A stretch of DNA of 64,000 bases, from the NCBI RefSeq assembly GCF_004335015.1, contig NZ_RQRU01000003.1, positions 62,001 through 126,000 of the forward strand. The letters run 5' to 3'. Position 1 is the stretch's first letter. Each line of letters opens with the position of its first letter. Source of the stretch: Psychrobacter pygoscelis (GTDB taxonomy: Bacteria > Pseudomonadota > Gammaproteobacteria > Pseudomonadales > Moraxellaceae). The notes under the pieces were generated by a model, which saw nothing but the letters and a program-made list of their open reading frames with translations, did not search any database and was not told where the DNA came from. This document shows positions 36,417 to 45,485 of this stretch, piece after piece. Position numbers and translations under genes: made by a program.

Positions 36417-37514
36417 ATGGAGAAAAATGTGCAATTAACCCCCGCTTATGACAGTATCTTATCCATTCAAGCTTATCAAACGGGCAAGCCAATCGAGGAG
36501 CTATCTCGTGAGTTTGGTATTCACGATGTCGTCAAGCTCGCCAGTAACGAAAATCCAATGGGCTGCTCCCCGTCAGTAACACTCGCTATTACTGAGCATT
36601 TGAGTCAGTTGGCTCGCTATCCAGACGGCAGTGGCTATTATTTAAAGCAGGCCATAGCGGACTTTACAGACGTTAATGTTGACCAAATTACGCTAGGTAA
36701 TGGCTCAAATGATATCTTGGATATGATTGCCCGCAGCTTTGTGAGCAATAAAGATGCCATTGTTTATAGCCAATATGCCTTTATCGTCTACTCAATGGTA
36801 GCGAAGATGCAAGGGGCAAGAGGTATCGAAGTACCGGCCAAGCGCTTTGGCCATGACCTTGATGCTATGCGAGATGCCGTACTTAATAATGACAATGTCA
36901 AAGTGGTATTTATCGCTAATCCAAACAACCCAACGGGTACGCTGCTGACCACTGATGAGCTGCGTGAGTTTTTGCAGGCCATTCCTGAGCATGTATTGGT
37001 GGTAATCGATGAGGCTTATATTGAATACAGCCCAGAGAGTAATAATCGCGGTTTACTAGACGAGTTTGAGCAGCTAATACTGGTTCGAACTTTTTCAAAA
37101 GCATACGGTCTTGCAGGACTGCGGGTTGGCTATGCACTATGTAATGCTGAAGTTGCAGCAATAATAAACCGTATCCGTCAGCCTTTTAATGTTAGCCGTG
37201 TCGCTCAAGCAGCAGCCCAAGCAGCGCTGTCAGATCAAGCATTTATTCAGCGAGTGCAACAGACCAATCAAGAACAAATGCAGTGGCTAGCGAAGCAATT
37301 TGACGCCCTTGGGTTAGGCTTTATTCCTTCGTACGCTAACTTTTTGATGGTGGAGGTCGGTGATGCTAAGACCGTCAATCAGAAGCTAATGGAGCAAGGG
37401 GTTATCGTTCGTCCATTGGCAGGTTATGGCCTTGAAAATTGGCTACGAATCACCGTAGGCTTGCCAGAGGACAATATTAGACTGATTGATACCTTACATT
37501 CTGTCTTAGTCTAA
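36417..37514 (+). CDS. hisC: Histidinol-phosphate/aromatic aminotransferase
   Basis: A 365-residue class I/II PLP aminotransferase of the HisC family. VVKLASNENPMGCSP begins the core, NPNNPTGTLL binds the cofactor, and VRTFSKAYGLAGLRVGY includes the PLP-linked lysine. Lying between pheA and tyrA-aroA, it probably acts as a phenylpyruvate/hydroxyphenylpyruvate (or arogenate) transaminase in addition to, or instead of, histidine synthesis; that role is inferred from context. The frame opens at GTG 36369, but I start at ATG 36417, where similarity begins. Confidence 0.88.
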   Translation: MEKNVQLTPAYDSILSIQAYQTGKPIEELSREFGIHDVVKLASNENPMGCSPSVTLAITEHLSQLARYPDGSGYYLKQAIADFTDVNVDQITLGNGSNDILDMIARSFVSNKDAIVYSQYAFIVYSMVAKMQGARGIEVPAKRFGHDLDAMRDAVLNNDNVKVVFIANPNNPTGTLLTTDELREFLQAIPEHVLVVIDEAYIEYSPESNNRGLLDEFEQLILVRTFSKAYGLAGLRVGYALCNAEVAAIINRIRQPFNVSRVAQAAAQAALSDQAFIQRVQQTNQEQMQWLAKQFDALGLGFIPSYANFLMVEVGDAKTVNQKLMEQGVIVRPLAGYGLENWLRITVGLPEDNIRLIDTLHSVLV

Positions 37515-37636
37515 TAGCTTAAATAATGAGCGGCTAAACCGTTGCTAATTTAATTCGCCTGTATCATTATCCCAAAAGAAGTTTTAAATATTGTTCTAAA
37601 CATAGTTTTTTTAAACACTGTCTTGAGTGAGCCTTA

Positions 37637-39991
37637 GTGAGTAATACATTGTCATTACCCAATCCATCTTTATCTGCTGATATCGAGGCAGATATTGAGC
37701 CCTATCATCGGTCATTGTCATCATCGAATCCACTGTTTAATAAAGTGATTATTATCGGTCTGGGCTTGATAGGTGCCAGCTTAGCGCAAGCAATAAAAAA
37801 CAATGAGCTGAGTACAAAGATTGCAGCAGTCGATCGACATAAGCCAAGTATTAAGGCTGCTATTGCTGAGGGGGTTATCGATCAAGGTTCTGAGGTGCTA
37901 TCAGAGGTAGCGAGTGGCGGTGACTTAATCGTTATCGCAGTACCAGTCAAGGCTGTACAAGGTGTATTTGTAGATATCCAACAAGCCATACAGACTGGGC
38001 AGCTAGCAGCGAGCTGTCTTATTAGTGATGTCTGTAGTACAAAGATGACAGTAATTGAAGCAGCAAAGGCAGTATTTGGCGATAATATCCCGGCTGGGTT
38101 GGTTCCGGCTCACCCAATAGCGGGGGCTGAGAACTCTGGCTATTATGCTCGGCGCGCCGATTTATTTGTTAATCATAATGTCATTGTCTGTCCGCCCAGT
38201 AGCGCAAGTTGTCATGCCATTGAAAGGATAAGTAGGCTGTGGCAAGCTGTGGGCGCAGCAGTTATGACAATGTCGCCTGAGCACCATGATAAGGTGCTAG
38301 CGCATACCAGCCATCTGCCACACTTATTGGCTTTTAATCTGGTCGGTCAGCTGGCAGATCATGACGATAATATGGACATCTTCCGCTATGCCGCTGGCGG
38401 CTTTCGAGACTTTACTCGAATAGCGGCCAGTGATCCGGTTATGTGGCATGATATCTTTTTGGCCAATCAGTCGGCTATCGTTAGTGCACTAGATGAGTTC
38501 AGCGATTATCTGGGACAGCTGCGTAAGCTTATCGTAACTGAAGACTCAGTCGCTATATTAGGGTTATTGGGCCGTGCACAGGCAGCCAGACGTCATTTTG
38601 GCCATATGCTGACCAGTACTCCTTATACTGCTACGGAGACGGCAGCGGCTTCGTATATTATTACGCCTAGTCGGTGTGTATCAGGGACGATTGCTATCCC
38701 TGGTGATAAGTCTATCTCACACCGTAGTATCATGTTGGGTAGCTTAGCGACCGGTACGACGCGGATTAAGGGTTTTTTAGAAGGGGAAGATGCGTTAGCA
38801 ACGCTACAAGCGTTTCGGGATATGGGCGTAACCATTGAAGGTCCAGACAATGGTAATGTGACGATTCATGGCGTCGGTATGCACGGTCTTAAACCAAGCA
38901 AGACACCCCTGTATATGGGCAACTCAGGCACCAGTATGCGCCTGCTCTCAGGCATACTGGCCGCGCAAGACTTTGATAGCGTATTGACGGGTGATGTCAG
39001 CCTATCGCGGCGGCCAATGGAGCGCGTCGCGGCACCATTACGTGATATGGGTGCACAGATTCAGTCAACGGGTCAAAGAGGCACTGCGCCGCTGAGTATC
39101 ACTGGTAGGGCGAAAGTTGGCAGACCGTTACAAGGAATAGAGTACTCTATGCCAGTAGCGTCAGCGCAAGTGAAGTCTTGTTTGCTGCTAGCCGGGCTTT
39201 GGGCCAAAGGTACGACTACGGTGCTACAGCCTGACGTTAGCCGCGATCATACTGAGCGTATGCTCAGCGCTTTTGGCTATCCTGTAAAAGTCGAGGGCCA
39301 ACATATCAGCGTAACTGGCGGTGGCTCACTGAGCGCATGTGATATCGCTGTGCCAGCTGACATATCTTCTGCAGCCTTCTTTATGGTGGCTGCCGCAATT
39401 GCCAAGGACAGTGAGCTGACCTTAAGTCAAGTTGGTATCAATCCGACACGCACTGGAGTTATTGAAATATTGCGGCAGATGGGAGCAGATATTGCGTTAA
39501 GTAATCAGTCGCAAGTTGGCGGCGAACCTGTAGCTGATATTACTGTTCGCTCATCGAATCTACAAGGGATTAATATTCCGGCGTCTCTAGTACCTCTCGC
39601 TATTGATGAATTTCCAATATTATTCATAGCGGCAAGCTGCGCTCGGGGCAAGACTGTATTGACGGGTGCCAAAGAGCTGCGAGTTAAAGAGTCAGATCGC
39701 ATAGCGGCTATGGCAGAAGGTCTAGAGACACTAGGGATAGACTGCTGCGTCACTGAGGATGGGATTATTATCGAAGGCCGCGGCAGCAAACACAGTCATG
39801 ATGCTATATTTACTGGTGGTAGCGTTGCCTCATATCATGATCATCGTATCGCCATGAGTTTTGCTATTGCCAGCTTACGTGCTAGCGATACTATCATTAT
39901 AGAAGGAACAGAGACGGTGAATACTAGCTTCCCTGGGTTTGCTGAGCTGGCTAATAGTATCGGACTATCTATAGCGACTAAATTAGCATAA
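37637..39991 (+). CDS. tyrA-aroA: Fused prephenate dehydrogenase / EPSP synthase
   Basis: A 784-residue fusion. Residues about 34-320 are TyrA: NKVIIIGLGLIGASLAQ is the NAD-binding motif, and VPAHPIAGAENSGY and LPHLLAFNLVGQL are dehydrogenase blocks. Residues about 340-784 are AroA: IPGDKSISHRSIMLGSLA, MGNSGTSMRLLSG, VKESDRIAAMAEGL and YHDHRIAMSF are EPSP synthase signatures. One product diverts prephenate to tyrosine, the other makes EPSP for the common pathway. The start is the GTG at 37637 with a weak ribosome-binding site. The N-terminal 30 residues are S/D/E-rich. Such fusions are known in Moraxellaceae. Gene spacing to hisC is 122 bases. Confidence 0.95.
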   Translation: MSNTLSLPNPSLSADIEADIEPYHRSLSSSNPLFNKVIIIGLGLIGASLAQAIKNNELSTKIAAVDRHKPSIKAAIAEGVIDQGSEVLSEVASGGDLIVIAVPVKAVQGVFVDIQQAIQTGQLAASCLISDVCSTKMTVIEAAKAVFGDNIPAGLVPAHPIAGAENSGYYARRADLFVNHNVIVCPPSSASCHAIERISRLWQAVGAAVMTMSPEHHDKVLAHTSHLPHLLAFNLVGQLADHDDNMDIFRYAAGGFRDFTRIAASDPVMWHDIFLANQSAIVSALDEFSDYLGQLRKLIVTEDSVAILGLLGRAQAARRHFGHMLTSTPYTATETAAASYIITPSRCVSGTIAIPGDKSISHRSIMLGSLATGTTRIKGFLEGEDALATLQAFRDMGVTIEGPDNGNVTIHGVGMHGLKPSKTPLYMGNSGTSMRLLSGILAAQDFDSVLTGDVSLSRRPMERVAAPLRDMGAQIQSTGQRGTAPLSITGRAKVGRPLQGIEYSMPVASAQVKSCLLLAGLWAKGTTTVLQPDVSRDHTERMLSAFGYPVKVEGQHISVTGGGSLSACDIAVPADISSAAFFMVAAAIAKDSELTLSQVGINPTRTGVIEILRQMGADIALSNQSQVGGEPVADITVRSSNLQGINIPASLVPLAIDEFPILFIAASCARGKTVLTGAKELRVKESDRIAAMAEGLETLGIDCCVTEDGIIIEGRGSKHSHDAIFTGGSVASYHDHRIAMSFAIASLRASDTIIIEGTETVNTSFPGFAELANSIGLSIATKLA

Positions 39992-40187
39992 TTTAGAGTA
40001 GAATCAAGCATTGAAGTAGCAATTTAGTCGTCACTGATTGGAGCTATACCAAGGGTATGCTTAGCGTTTGAATTTCATTACTCCTAAGATATTTTATACT
40101 TCTAATCCCACCTTTGGTTATATTTATAGCCTTTGTTAATCTATTCCGCATCCAGTGATGGGTGCGTTATTTTTTTGGTAGTTAGCC

Positions 40188-41111
40188 ATGACCACACGAA
40201 CAGTGACTAAAAAGCGGACGACCCCTATCGTCACCAGTAAACAAGGGGTGCTTACCGCCCTGACAGCCTTTATTATTTGGGGTGGGTTTCCTTTATATTT
40301 TAAGAAGTTAGCTGCTTATAACGCTACTGAAATTATTGGTCATCGTATTGTTTGGACCTTCGTCTGCGTGACTATATTTATGCTAGTCAATCGGCGCTGG
40401 CAGTGGTTTAGTATTTTAAAATCCCAACCAAAGTGGCTGGGTGTGACCTTCATAGCAGGCCTTATTATTGCGACCAATTGGTTGACTTACGTTTGGGCAG
40501 TCAACCATGATCGGATATTAGAGGCGAGCCTTGGCTATTTTATTGGTCCACTGGTGGGGGTGGCTTTGTCTATGCTGCTATTTAGAGAGCGTCTGCGCCC
40601 CCTTCAGTGGATCGCTATTGGCTTTGCTTTATTGTCAGTGGCGATTCAGATTGTGATGATTGGCAGTCTGCCGTGGCTGTCATTGATATTAGCATTTAGC
40701 TTTAGTATTTATGGCACGATTCAACGCCAGACACCGTTGACGGCGATTGATGCGATGTTTGTCGAGACAGCCTTACTGGTGCCTTTTTGTATTGGTTGGT
40801 TTTGGCAGGCAGATGTGGCCAGTAGCCATCTGCAATTTTGGTTCAGTAGTAATATTTGGTTATTAATGTTGGCAGGCCCAGTCACACTGATACCACTGCT
40901 GCTCTTCAATAAGTCTACGAAGCAAGTCGCTTATAGTGTCTTAAGTTTTATGAATTATCTTACCCCAACGTTTATTTTCTTCTTGGCCATATTTTATTAC
41001 CATGAACCATTTGACATGCATAGACTGGCCGTATTTGGACTAATTTGGTTAGGATTATTATTGTTTAGTATCGACCTTTGGCGCAATCGCCCTAGTAAGC
41101 GACTAAGCTAG
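40188..41111 (+). CDS. rarD: RarD-type EamA permease
   Basis: A 307-residue protein with ten predicted membrane helices. GVLTALTAFIIWGGFPLYFK and EIIGHRIVWTFVCV are the conserved N-terminal blocks of the RarD family (chloramphenicol-sensitivity-type proteins), and NWLTYVWAVNHDRILEASLGYFI-like sequence follows in the same order. The first 20 residues are basic and cytoplasmic. Transport function is unproven for this family in general. It stands alone after tyrA-aroA. Confidence 0.87.
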   Translation: MTTRTVTKKRTTPIVTSKQGVLTALTAFIIWGGFPLYFKKLAAYNATEIIGHRIVWTFVCVTIFMLVNRRWQWFSILKSQPKWLGVTFIAGLIIATNWLTYVWAVNHDRILEASLGYFIGPLVGVALSMLLFRERLRPLQWIAIGFALLSVAIQIVMIGSLPWLSLILAFSFSIYGTIQRQTPLTAIDAMFVETALLVPFCIGWFWQADVASSHLQFWFSSNIWLLMLAGPVTLIPLLLFNKSTKQVAYSVLSFMNYLTPTFIFFLAIFYYHEPFDMHRLAVFGLIWLGLLLFSIDLWRNRPSKRLS

Positions 41112-41184
41112 GTCATATGCTAAGTTAAGTCCTCAATTGGCTTATGCGGTTTAAAATGAGATTGGTTTTGTTAGTCAGCGGCAG

Positions 41185-41220
41185 ATCTTGTAGAAAATAT
41201 ACCCATATTATCTACAAGAT
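41185..41220. repeat. 10-bp perfect inverted repeat
   Basis: ATCTTGTAGA and TCTACAAGAT enclose 16 A/T-rich bases. The layout resembles either a terminator stem lacking its T run or a protein-binding palindrome. It lies 74 bases after rarD and 75 bases before the MITE-like copy B. Confidence 0.75.
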
Positions 41221-41295
41221 TATAAAGATTGACCCTGTTAATTACCATTTTAAGCTCATTAAATGTCAGTGCTAATAAGTAAGGATTCGGCTTCA

Positions 41296-41432
41296 TATAG
41301 TTAGTCCTATTTAAAACTGAGACGTAACAGAATCGCTGCTATAAATTTACTGGCTAGAAGTCATGAGGTAACTGAGGCGGGTGTTGATTTATTCTAGCGA
41401 CTTTGTGTCAAATCTAAAATGGATTGACTATA
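41296..41432. repeat. Dispersed MITE-like element, copy B
   Basis: This copy of 137 bp runs from TATAGTTAGTCC to ATTGACTATA. It matches copy A over most of its length, including TATAAATTTACTGGCTAGAAG, TCATGAGGTAACTGAGG and GCGACTTTGTGTCAAATC. The ends are imperfect inverted repeats and TA dinucleotides sit at both borders. It ends 43 bases before the folB start codon and so probably lies in the folB leader or promoter. Confidence 0.8.
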
Positions 41433-41475
41433 CTGTAGTTCAGTTAATAACCTTAATGTTTATTGGAGTATTTAC

Positions 41476-41844
41476 ATGCCATCTTCTCAGAGCGATATTG
41501 TCTTTATCGAAGGGCTCAAAGTTGATGCAGTTATTGGAGTTTATGAATGGGAGCGCAGTATCACCCAGCCTCTTATTATAGATATTCAAATGAGCACTGA
41601 CATTTCTGCTGCTGCTGCCAGCGATGATGTGACAAAAGCTATCAACTATAAAGCAGTTTGTGATGATGTCACTAAATGGTGTCAACAGAGCCGCTCTGGA
41701 TTGGTTGAGCATTTGGCAGAGTATCTAGCTACTCAAGTATTAGCAAATTACCCTTGCTCAGCCATCACTATTAAGGTCGCTAAGCCTACGGCAATTAGCG
41801 CTGCTGATGCTGTAGGAGTACAGATCACCCGCTACACAGCTTAG
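41476..41844 (+). CDS. folB: Dihydroneopterin aldolase
   Basis: A 122-residue FolB. IVFIEGLKVDAVIGVYEWER at the start contains the conserved G.YEWER block, then TQPLIIDIQMSTDIS, INYKAVCDDVT and LVEHLAEYLATQVL carry the usual tyrosine/lysine/glutamate motif positions. It cleaves dihydroneopterin to 6-hydroxymethyldihydropterin in folate synthesis. A GGAG site precedes the ATG. A divergent folK-like gene follows 233 bases later. Confidence 0.92.
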   Translation: MPSSQSDIVFIEGLKVDAVIGVYEWERSITQPLIIDIQMSTDISAAAASDDVTKAINYKAVCDDVTKWCQQSRSGLVEHLAEYLATQVLANYPCSAITIKVAKPTAISAADAVGVQITRYTA

Positions 41845-42077
41845 CTATTGAGATGTCATTAACGTCAATAACCTTGAGACTACCTATGTTAGGGACTTAA
41901 ATGGTTGATGGTCATTCGTCTAGCGAGTAGATGAGTCGTCTGTCAGTCGTATAGTTAATTATTGATGAATAAACAGCTATTTAATAAACAACCATTGCGT
42001 CACTCTATCAATATTAGTGGTAAATCGCTAAACAGAGAGGTCAAATAAGACATGCTAACTTGCAGAATCAAAGCATT

Positions 42078-42689
42078 ATGAGAATAGAAAGCTGCGATAA
42101 TGCGGCTCAAAGCAATTTAGCTTCTAGCGAGAATTTATCAAAGTCTCTTATCGATGAGTTGCTCATTGCTATGGGCAGTAATGATAATGCCGCTTACTAC
42201 CTTCCATTGGCGCAGGCTAAGCTTGAGCAGCTTGGTAGCATTGTATTAACTGACGCCCTAGTAAACCCTGACTTTACGGCGACCGCTCAGCATCCTAAAC
42301 CTGATTACACCAATCAATGTGTTTATCTTAAGCTGCAAAAGCCGCTAGATTTAGCGGCATTAATTCAGCAGTTTAGACAAATTGAGAATGACTGCGACCG
42401 AGCAAGATCACTTGATGCTACCACAAATAGTTTATCTCATGTAGTCAGCCGCCGTGATAAGCAGCAATGTGCTTCGGACGCTCAAATATCAGAAAAGATA
42501 AAAAAAGTGAGTGTGGACATAGATATATTGGCATTAAAAGTAGTTGGAGAGCCATCGTGGCAGATATCAAAGCGGCGGCTGCCGTTTAAGACTCATGAGG
42601 TTATTGGTCTTACTCAATTGCTCCGCGAGCAAGCTGTGGACTTTACAGCGCTTATTCCTTATCTACGAGCTAACCATATCTATAGTTAG
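42078..42689 (+). CDS. folK: Divergent HPPK (FolK)-like protein
   Basis: A 203-residue protein that looks like 6-hydroxymethyl-7,8-dihydropterin pyrophosphokinase, the step after FolB. LLIAMGSNDNAAYYLPLAQ matches the ALGSN start, YTNQCVYLKLQKPLDLAALI and FRQIENDCDRARS follow in the right order, and VDIDILAL corresponds to the metal-binding IDLDIL motif. About 35 extra residues separate the ENDCDR block from VDIDIL, and the usual GR.R and PHP motifs are not evident. It may be an active but diverged enzyme. Start is ATG 42078 (the frame opens at TTG 42060). Confidence 0.65.
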   Translation: MRIESCDNAAQSNLASSENLSKSLIDELLIAMGSNDNAAYYLPLAQAKLEQLGSIVLTDALVNPDFTATAQHPKPDYTNQCVYLKLQKPLDLAALIQQFRQIENDCDRARSLDATTNSLSHVVSRRDKQQCASDAQISEKIKKVSVDIDILALKVVGEPSWQISKRRLPFKTHEVIGLTQLLREQAVDFTALIPYLRANHIYS

Positions 42690-42731
42690 CTCATCATCTA
42701 ACACTTAGCGATACTATTTATCCGGATAAAT

Positions 42732-42768
42732 AAAAGACTGGCGGTCAAAACGACTCACCAGTCTTATT
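42732..42768. terminator. Possible bidirectional terminator between folK and cysE
   Basis: AAGACTGG and CCAGTCTT form an 8-bp stem with short T-rich flanks on each side (TTATT on the plus strand; CTTTTATTT on the minus strand). The position between two convergent genes suits a shared terminator, but the loop is long. Confidence 0.5.
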
Positions 42769-42835
42769 GATTAGCACGCTACCTTGCTACGCTGTCAGAC
42801 TTACTGCGCCTCGGATGACAGCCGCGCAATAAAGG

Positions 42836-43780
42836 CTACTTTTCTTCTAGTACATCCAAGTCTTTGGCGGATAGCTTCTCATAATCCTTTTGGCAAAAAT
42901 CTGGATCTAGGCGACAGATAGCAGCTTGAAGCTCATCGAGACGGGCTTCTGATTGCTGAATATGCTCTAGCATTTTGGCAAAGGCCTCTGCCACGGGGTC
43001 CTGCACCCCCGGCCCCAGACCATATGCTTTAAAGCCAAAGGCTTCTGCCAAGCGCATCTTTTGACACTCTGCCTCATTTAGAGGTTGTTTTGGAGTTTCA
43101 TTCACAGCCAGCTCCTCTTGGTTAGAGGGCTTGTCCATCTTGACGCTCTCTTGACGCTCTGTGGCGGTATGTTTTTCGTCTTGAGGCTTGGTAGCTGGCT
43201 TACTGATAAGGTTACCTTTTTCGTCATGATGCTCTGATATCATTCTGGCGGCACTACCGACCATAGTAGCCCCTGCGGGCACCGGCTTTACCACCACCGC
43301 ATTAGAGCCTATCTTGGCATTTTTACCTACCGTAAAAGGCCCCAATACTTTTGCGCCAGCCCCCACCACCACGCCATCTTCTAGAGTAGGGTGACGCTTG
43401 CCTTCATTCCACGATACGCCGCCTAAGGTCACACCGTGATAAAGGGTGACATCATCGCCAATTTTGGCAGTCTCACCAATGACCACCCCCATGCCATGGT
43501 CAATAAAAAAGCGCTTACCGATCTCAGCTGCAGGGTGAATCTCGATACCAGTGAGTGACCGCGCGCCGTATGAGATGGCCCGAGCGATAAACTTTTGATC
43601 ATGTTGCCATAAATAGTGAGCACCGCGGTGTAGGATGAGCGCATGAATACCCGGGTAGGTCAATAGCACTTCAGCGGTATGCCGAGCGGCTGGATCGCGG
43701 TCAAAGACAGCAGCAATGTCTTCTTTCAGCTCATTTTTTATAGCAGTAAGTGATTTTAGTAAAGATTTTGGTGATCGCAT
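42836..43780 (-). CDS. cysE: Serine O-acetyltransferase
   Basis: A 314-residue CysE. The N-terminal helices are followed by left-handed beta-helix hexapeptides such as [38 protein letters not shown] and [23 protein letters not shown] and H of YHG are the catalytic site. It makes O-acetylserine for cysteine synthesis. After the helix, about 110 residues of charged linker and a C-terminal segment ([20 protein letters not shown]) extend it beyond the short epsC-type enzyme. The frame opens at 43846, overlapping trmJ; ATG 43780 with AGGAC upstream is the better start. Confidence 0.9.
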   Translation of the reverse strand: MRSPKSLLKSLTAIKNELKEDIAAVFDRDPAARHTAEVLLTYPGIHALILHRGAHYLWQHDQKFIARAISYGARSLTGIEIHPAAEIGKRFFIDHGMGVVIGETAKIGDDVTLYHGVTLGGVSWNEGKRHPTLEDGVVVGAGAKVLGPFTVGKNAKIGSNAVVVKPVPAGATMVGSAARMISEHHDEKGNLISKPATKPQDEKHTATERQESVKMDKPSNQEELAVNETPKQPLNEAECQKMRLAEAFGFKAYGLGPGVQDPVAEAFAKMLEHIQQSEARLDELQAAICRLDPDFCQKDYEKLSAKDLDVLEEK

Positions 43781-43817
43781 GATGTGTCCTGTTGCGCCTA
43801 ATGGCCGAGTGCTCTGG

Positions 43818-44711
43818 CTATTTGGGTAGCTTAGCAAGAATAGCACTTATGAGTTGAAATTCTTTTTGGTCCAGCTGAAGTCGAGAGGTCATCCTTGATA
43901 AGCGCTGGGGTAGGGCGCGCAAATCCTTAGGATTGGCCAATTGTAATTGTACCATCAACTGCGTCAAGCGCTCATTAAGTTGTTGCGCTTGCTGATGGGT
44001 AATCGCTGGTTCATCCCATTCTTGTCGCAGCATGACGGCAAGTTGGTGCTGGCTATCATTAGCCGTGCAGCCTTGCTCAAGCTGATGCGCTTGTCGTTGA
44101 TTTGCCTTTGAAGGGATAGCTTGCTGCGCCATCCTAGCAGAAACGTGGGATTGAATCTCGGCATAGATAAAGCCAGCAATCACTTGGACCGCTGCTGCGA
44201 CATTCAATACCGGATAGTCAGGATTGGCTTGAATCTGAATATGATAATCTGCGAAGGCCAGCTCTTCATTGGTTAAGCCGCGATCTTCACGCCCGAATAG
44301 AATGGCAATATTAACGGGTGGATACTCTATAGTAGATGAGTCTTGCTGGTCACTAGACTGATTATCCCTTTCCGCGTGCTCTTCAATAAAGCGGCGCATA
44401 ATAGTAGCAGCTTGAGTGGGTGTTACTACTGGTCTTGGCAGATGCCGGCTGCGACTACTGGCTGCAAATACTAGCTGGCAGGACTGCAAGGCTTCGGTAA
44501 GAGAGCTTGTCACTTGAGCGTCGTTTAGGACCTTAAGACCACCAGCGGCATGTGAGACACTGCTGTCATCAATGGGCAGCTTAGGCTCAACCACCGTTAA
44601 CTGTGACAACCCCATCGTATGCATAGCGCGTGCTGCCGAGCCAATATTCGCAGGTAAAGTGGTGTTAACCATAACCACTTGAATACAGCCTAGATAGTCA
44701 GGTACTGACAT
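43818..44711 (-). CDS. trmJ: tRNA (cytidine/uridine-2'-O)-methyltransferase TrmJ
   Basis: A 297-residue SPOUT methyltransferase. [19 protein letters not shown] is motif 1 and [15 protein letters not shown] motif 2. [20 protein letters not shown] is motif 3 of the AdoMet knot. It methylates the ribose of residue 32 of certain tRNAs. The C-terminal 130 residues (Q-rich) resemble the TrmJ extension that contacts tRNA. Start is ATG 44711 (the frame opens at GTG 44714). No clear Shine-Dalgarno is visible. It lies 37 bases upstream of cysE in the same direction, so they may be cotranscribed. Confidence 0.87.
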   Translation of the reverse strand: MSVPDYLGCIQVVMVNTTLPANIGSAARAMHTMGLSQLTVVEPKLPIDDSSVSHAAGGLKVLNDAQVTSSLTEALQSCQLVFAASSRSRHLPRPVVTPTQAATIMRRFIEEHAERDNQSSDQQDSSTIEYPPVNIAILFGREDRGLTNEELAFADYHIQIQANPDYPVLNVAAAVQVIAGFIYAEIQSHVSARMAQQAIPSKANQRQAHQLEQGCTANDSQHQLAVMLRQEWDEPAITHQQAQQLNERLTQLMVQLQLANPKDLRALPQRLSRMTSRLQLDQKEFQLISAILAKLPK

Positions 44712-44925
44712 CACAGGTGAGTTGCTATCAATGCTGCTGCTAGTGTGTTTATCGATCGTATTGATATTGGCCTCGCTAGTTATTGATTTATTGATTGTCG
44801 AGTCAGTGGTCGTTGAGCTATGGGTTGTTTAGCTACTGGTTATCGAGTTGCTGACTAGTATGCTTTTTGTGCCACAGTATGGTTGTCAATCCCATGGTGG
44901 TCAATCTTAATACTAGCAGTTAGGA

Positions 44926-45297
44926 TTATTGATGGCCCAAGCGTTGGTTTATCTCCTGCTGAACCAAGTATAGAGTATTCTCGATACTGTCCAGTAGCGC
45001 TGCTTGGGCACTGATTTGTTGCTCGCGGCAAGCCTCTTGAAGCTGATGACACAGCTGAGCTAATTGAGTAGCGCCTAAATTAGCGCTAGCGCCTTTAAGG
45101 GTATGGGCAGCATCATATCCAGTCGCATTATCATTGTTAAGTAAGGCGCTGCGTAAGGTAGTCAGCCGAGCTTGACTGTCTAAGATATACGCTTGAACCA
45201 GATCATCAAACTCATCATCGAGTAGATCGCGCATCTCTTCAAATTGTTCAGAATCGATTAGCGAGCGATCCGTGTTATCCGTAGAAGATTGCGACAT
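44926..45297 (-). CDS. Hpt-domain phosphotransfer protein
   Basis: A 123-residue single-domain histidine phosphotransfer protein. AHTLKGASANLGA near residue 65 is the Hpt motif with H65 as the likely phosphorylated residue. FDDLVQAYILDSQARLTTLR and LCHQLQEACREQQ fit the four-helix bundle. It probably relays phosphate between a hybrid histidine kinase and a response regulator encoded elsewhere, since no kinase or regulator is nearby. AAGGAG precedes the ATG. Confidence 0.88.
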   Translation of the reverse strand: MSQSSTDNTDRSLIDSEQFEEMRDLLDDEFDDLVQAYILDSQARLTTLRSALLNNDNATGYDAAHTLKGASANLGATQLAQLCHQLQEACREQQISAQAALLDSIENTLYLVQQEINQRLGHQ

Positions 45298-45485
45298 AAC
45301 AGCTCCTTAAATATATTTGCTTTATTATTGCCAAGGGTTAGCAATAAGTCTTGGTCGACAGTAGTTATTCTATGCAGAAATAGCTGACAGTATTATTATA
45401 CACCTTAAGTCTGTGGCATAAAACGAGGGCACAACTGTCTACCCTGCTCATAACATTCTGTTAAGAGTGCTTTAAGAAAATCACT

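Larger units (their letters stand above)
41112..41475. other. Intergenic region before folB
   Basis: The 364 bases contain a perfect 10-bp inverted repeat (ATCTTGTAGA at 41185-41194 and TCTACAAGAT at 41211-41220, 16-base loop, no T run) and the repeat-element copy B. There is no gene. Confidence 0.7.
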
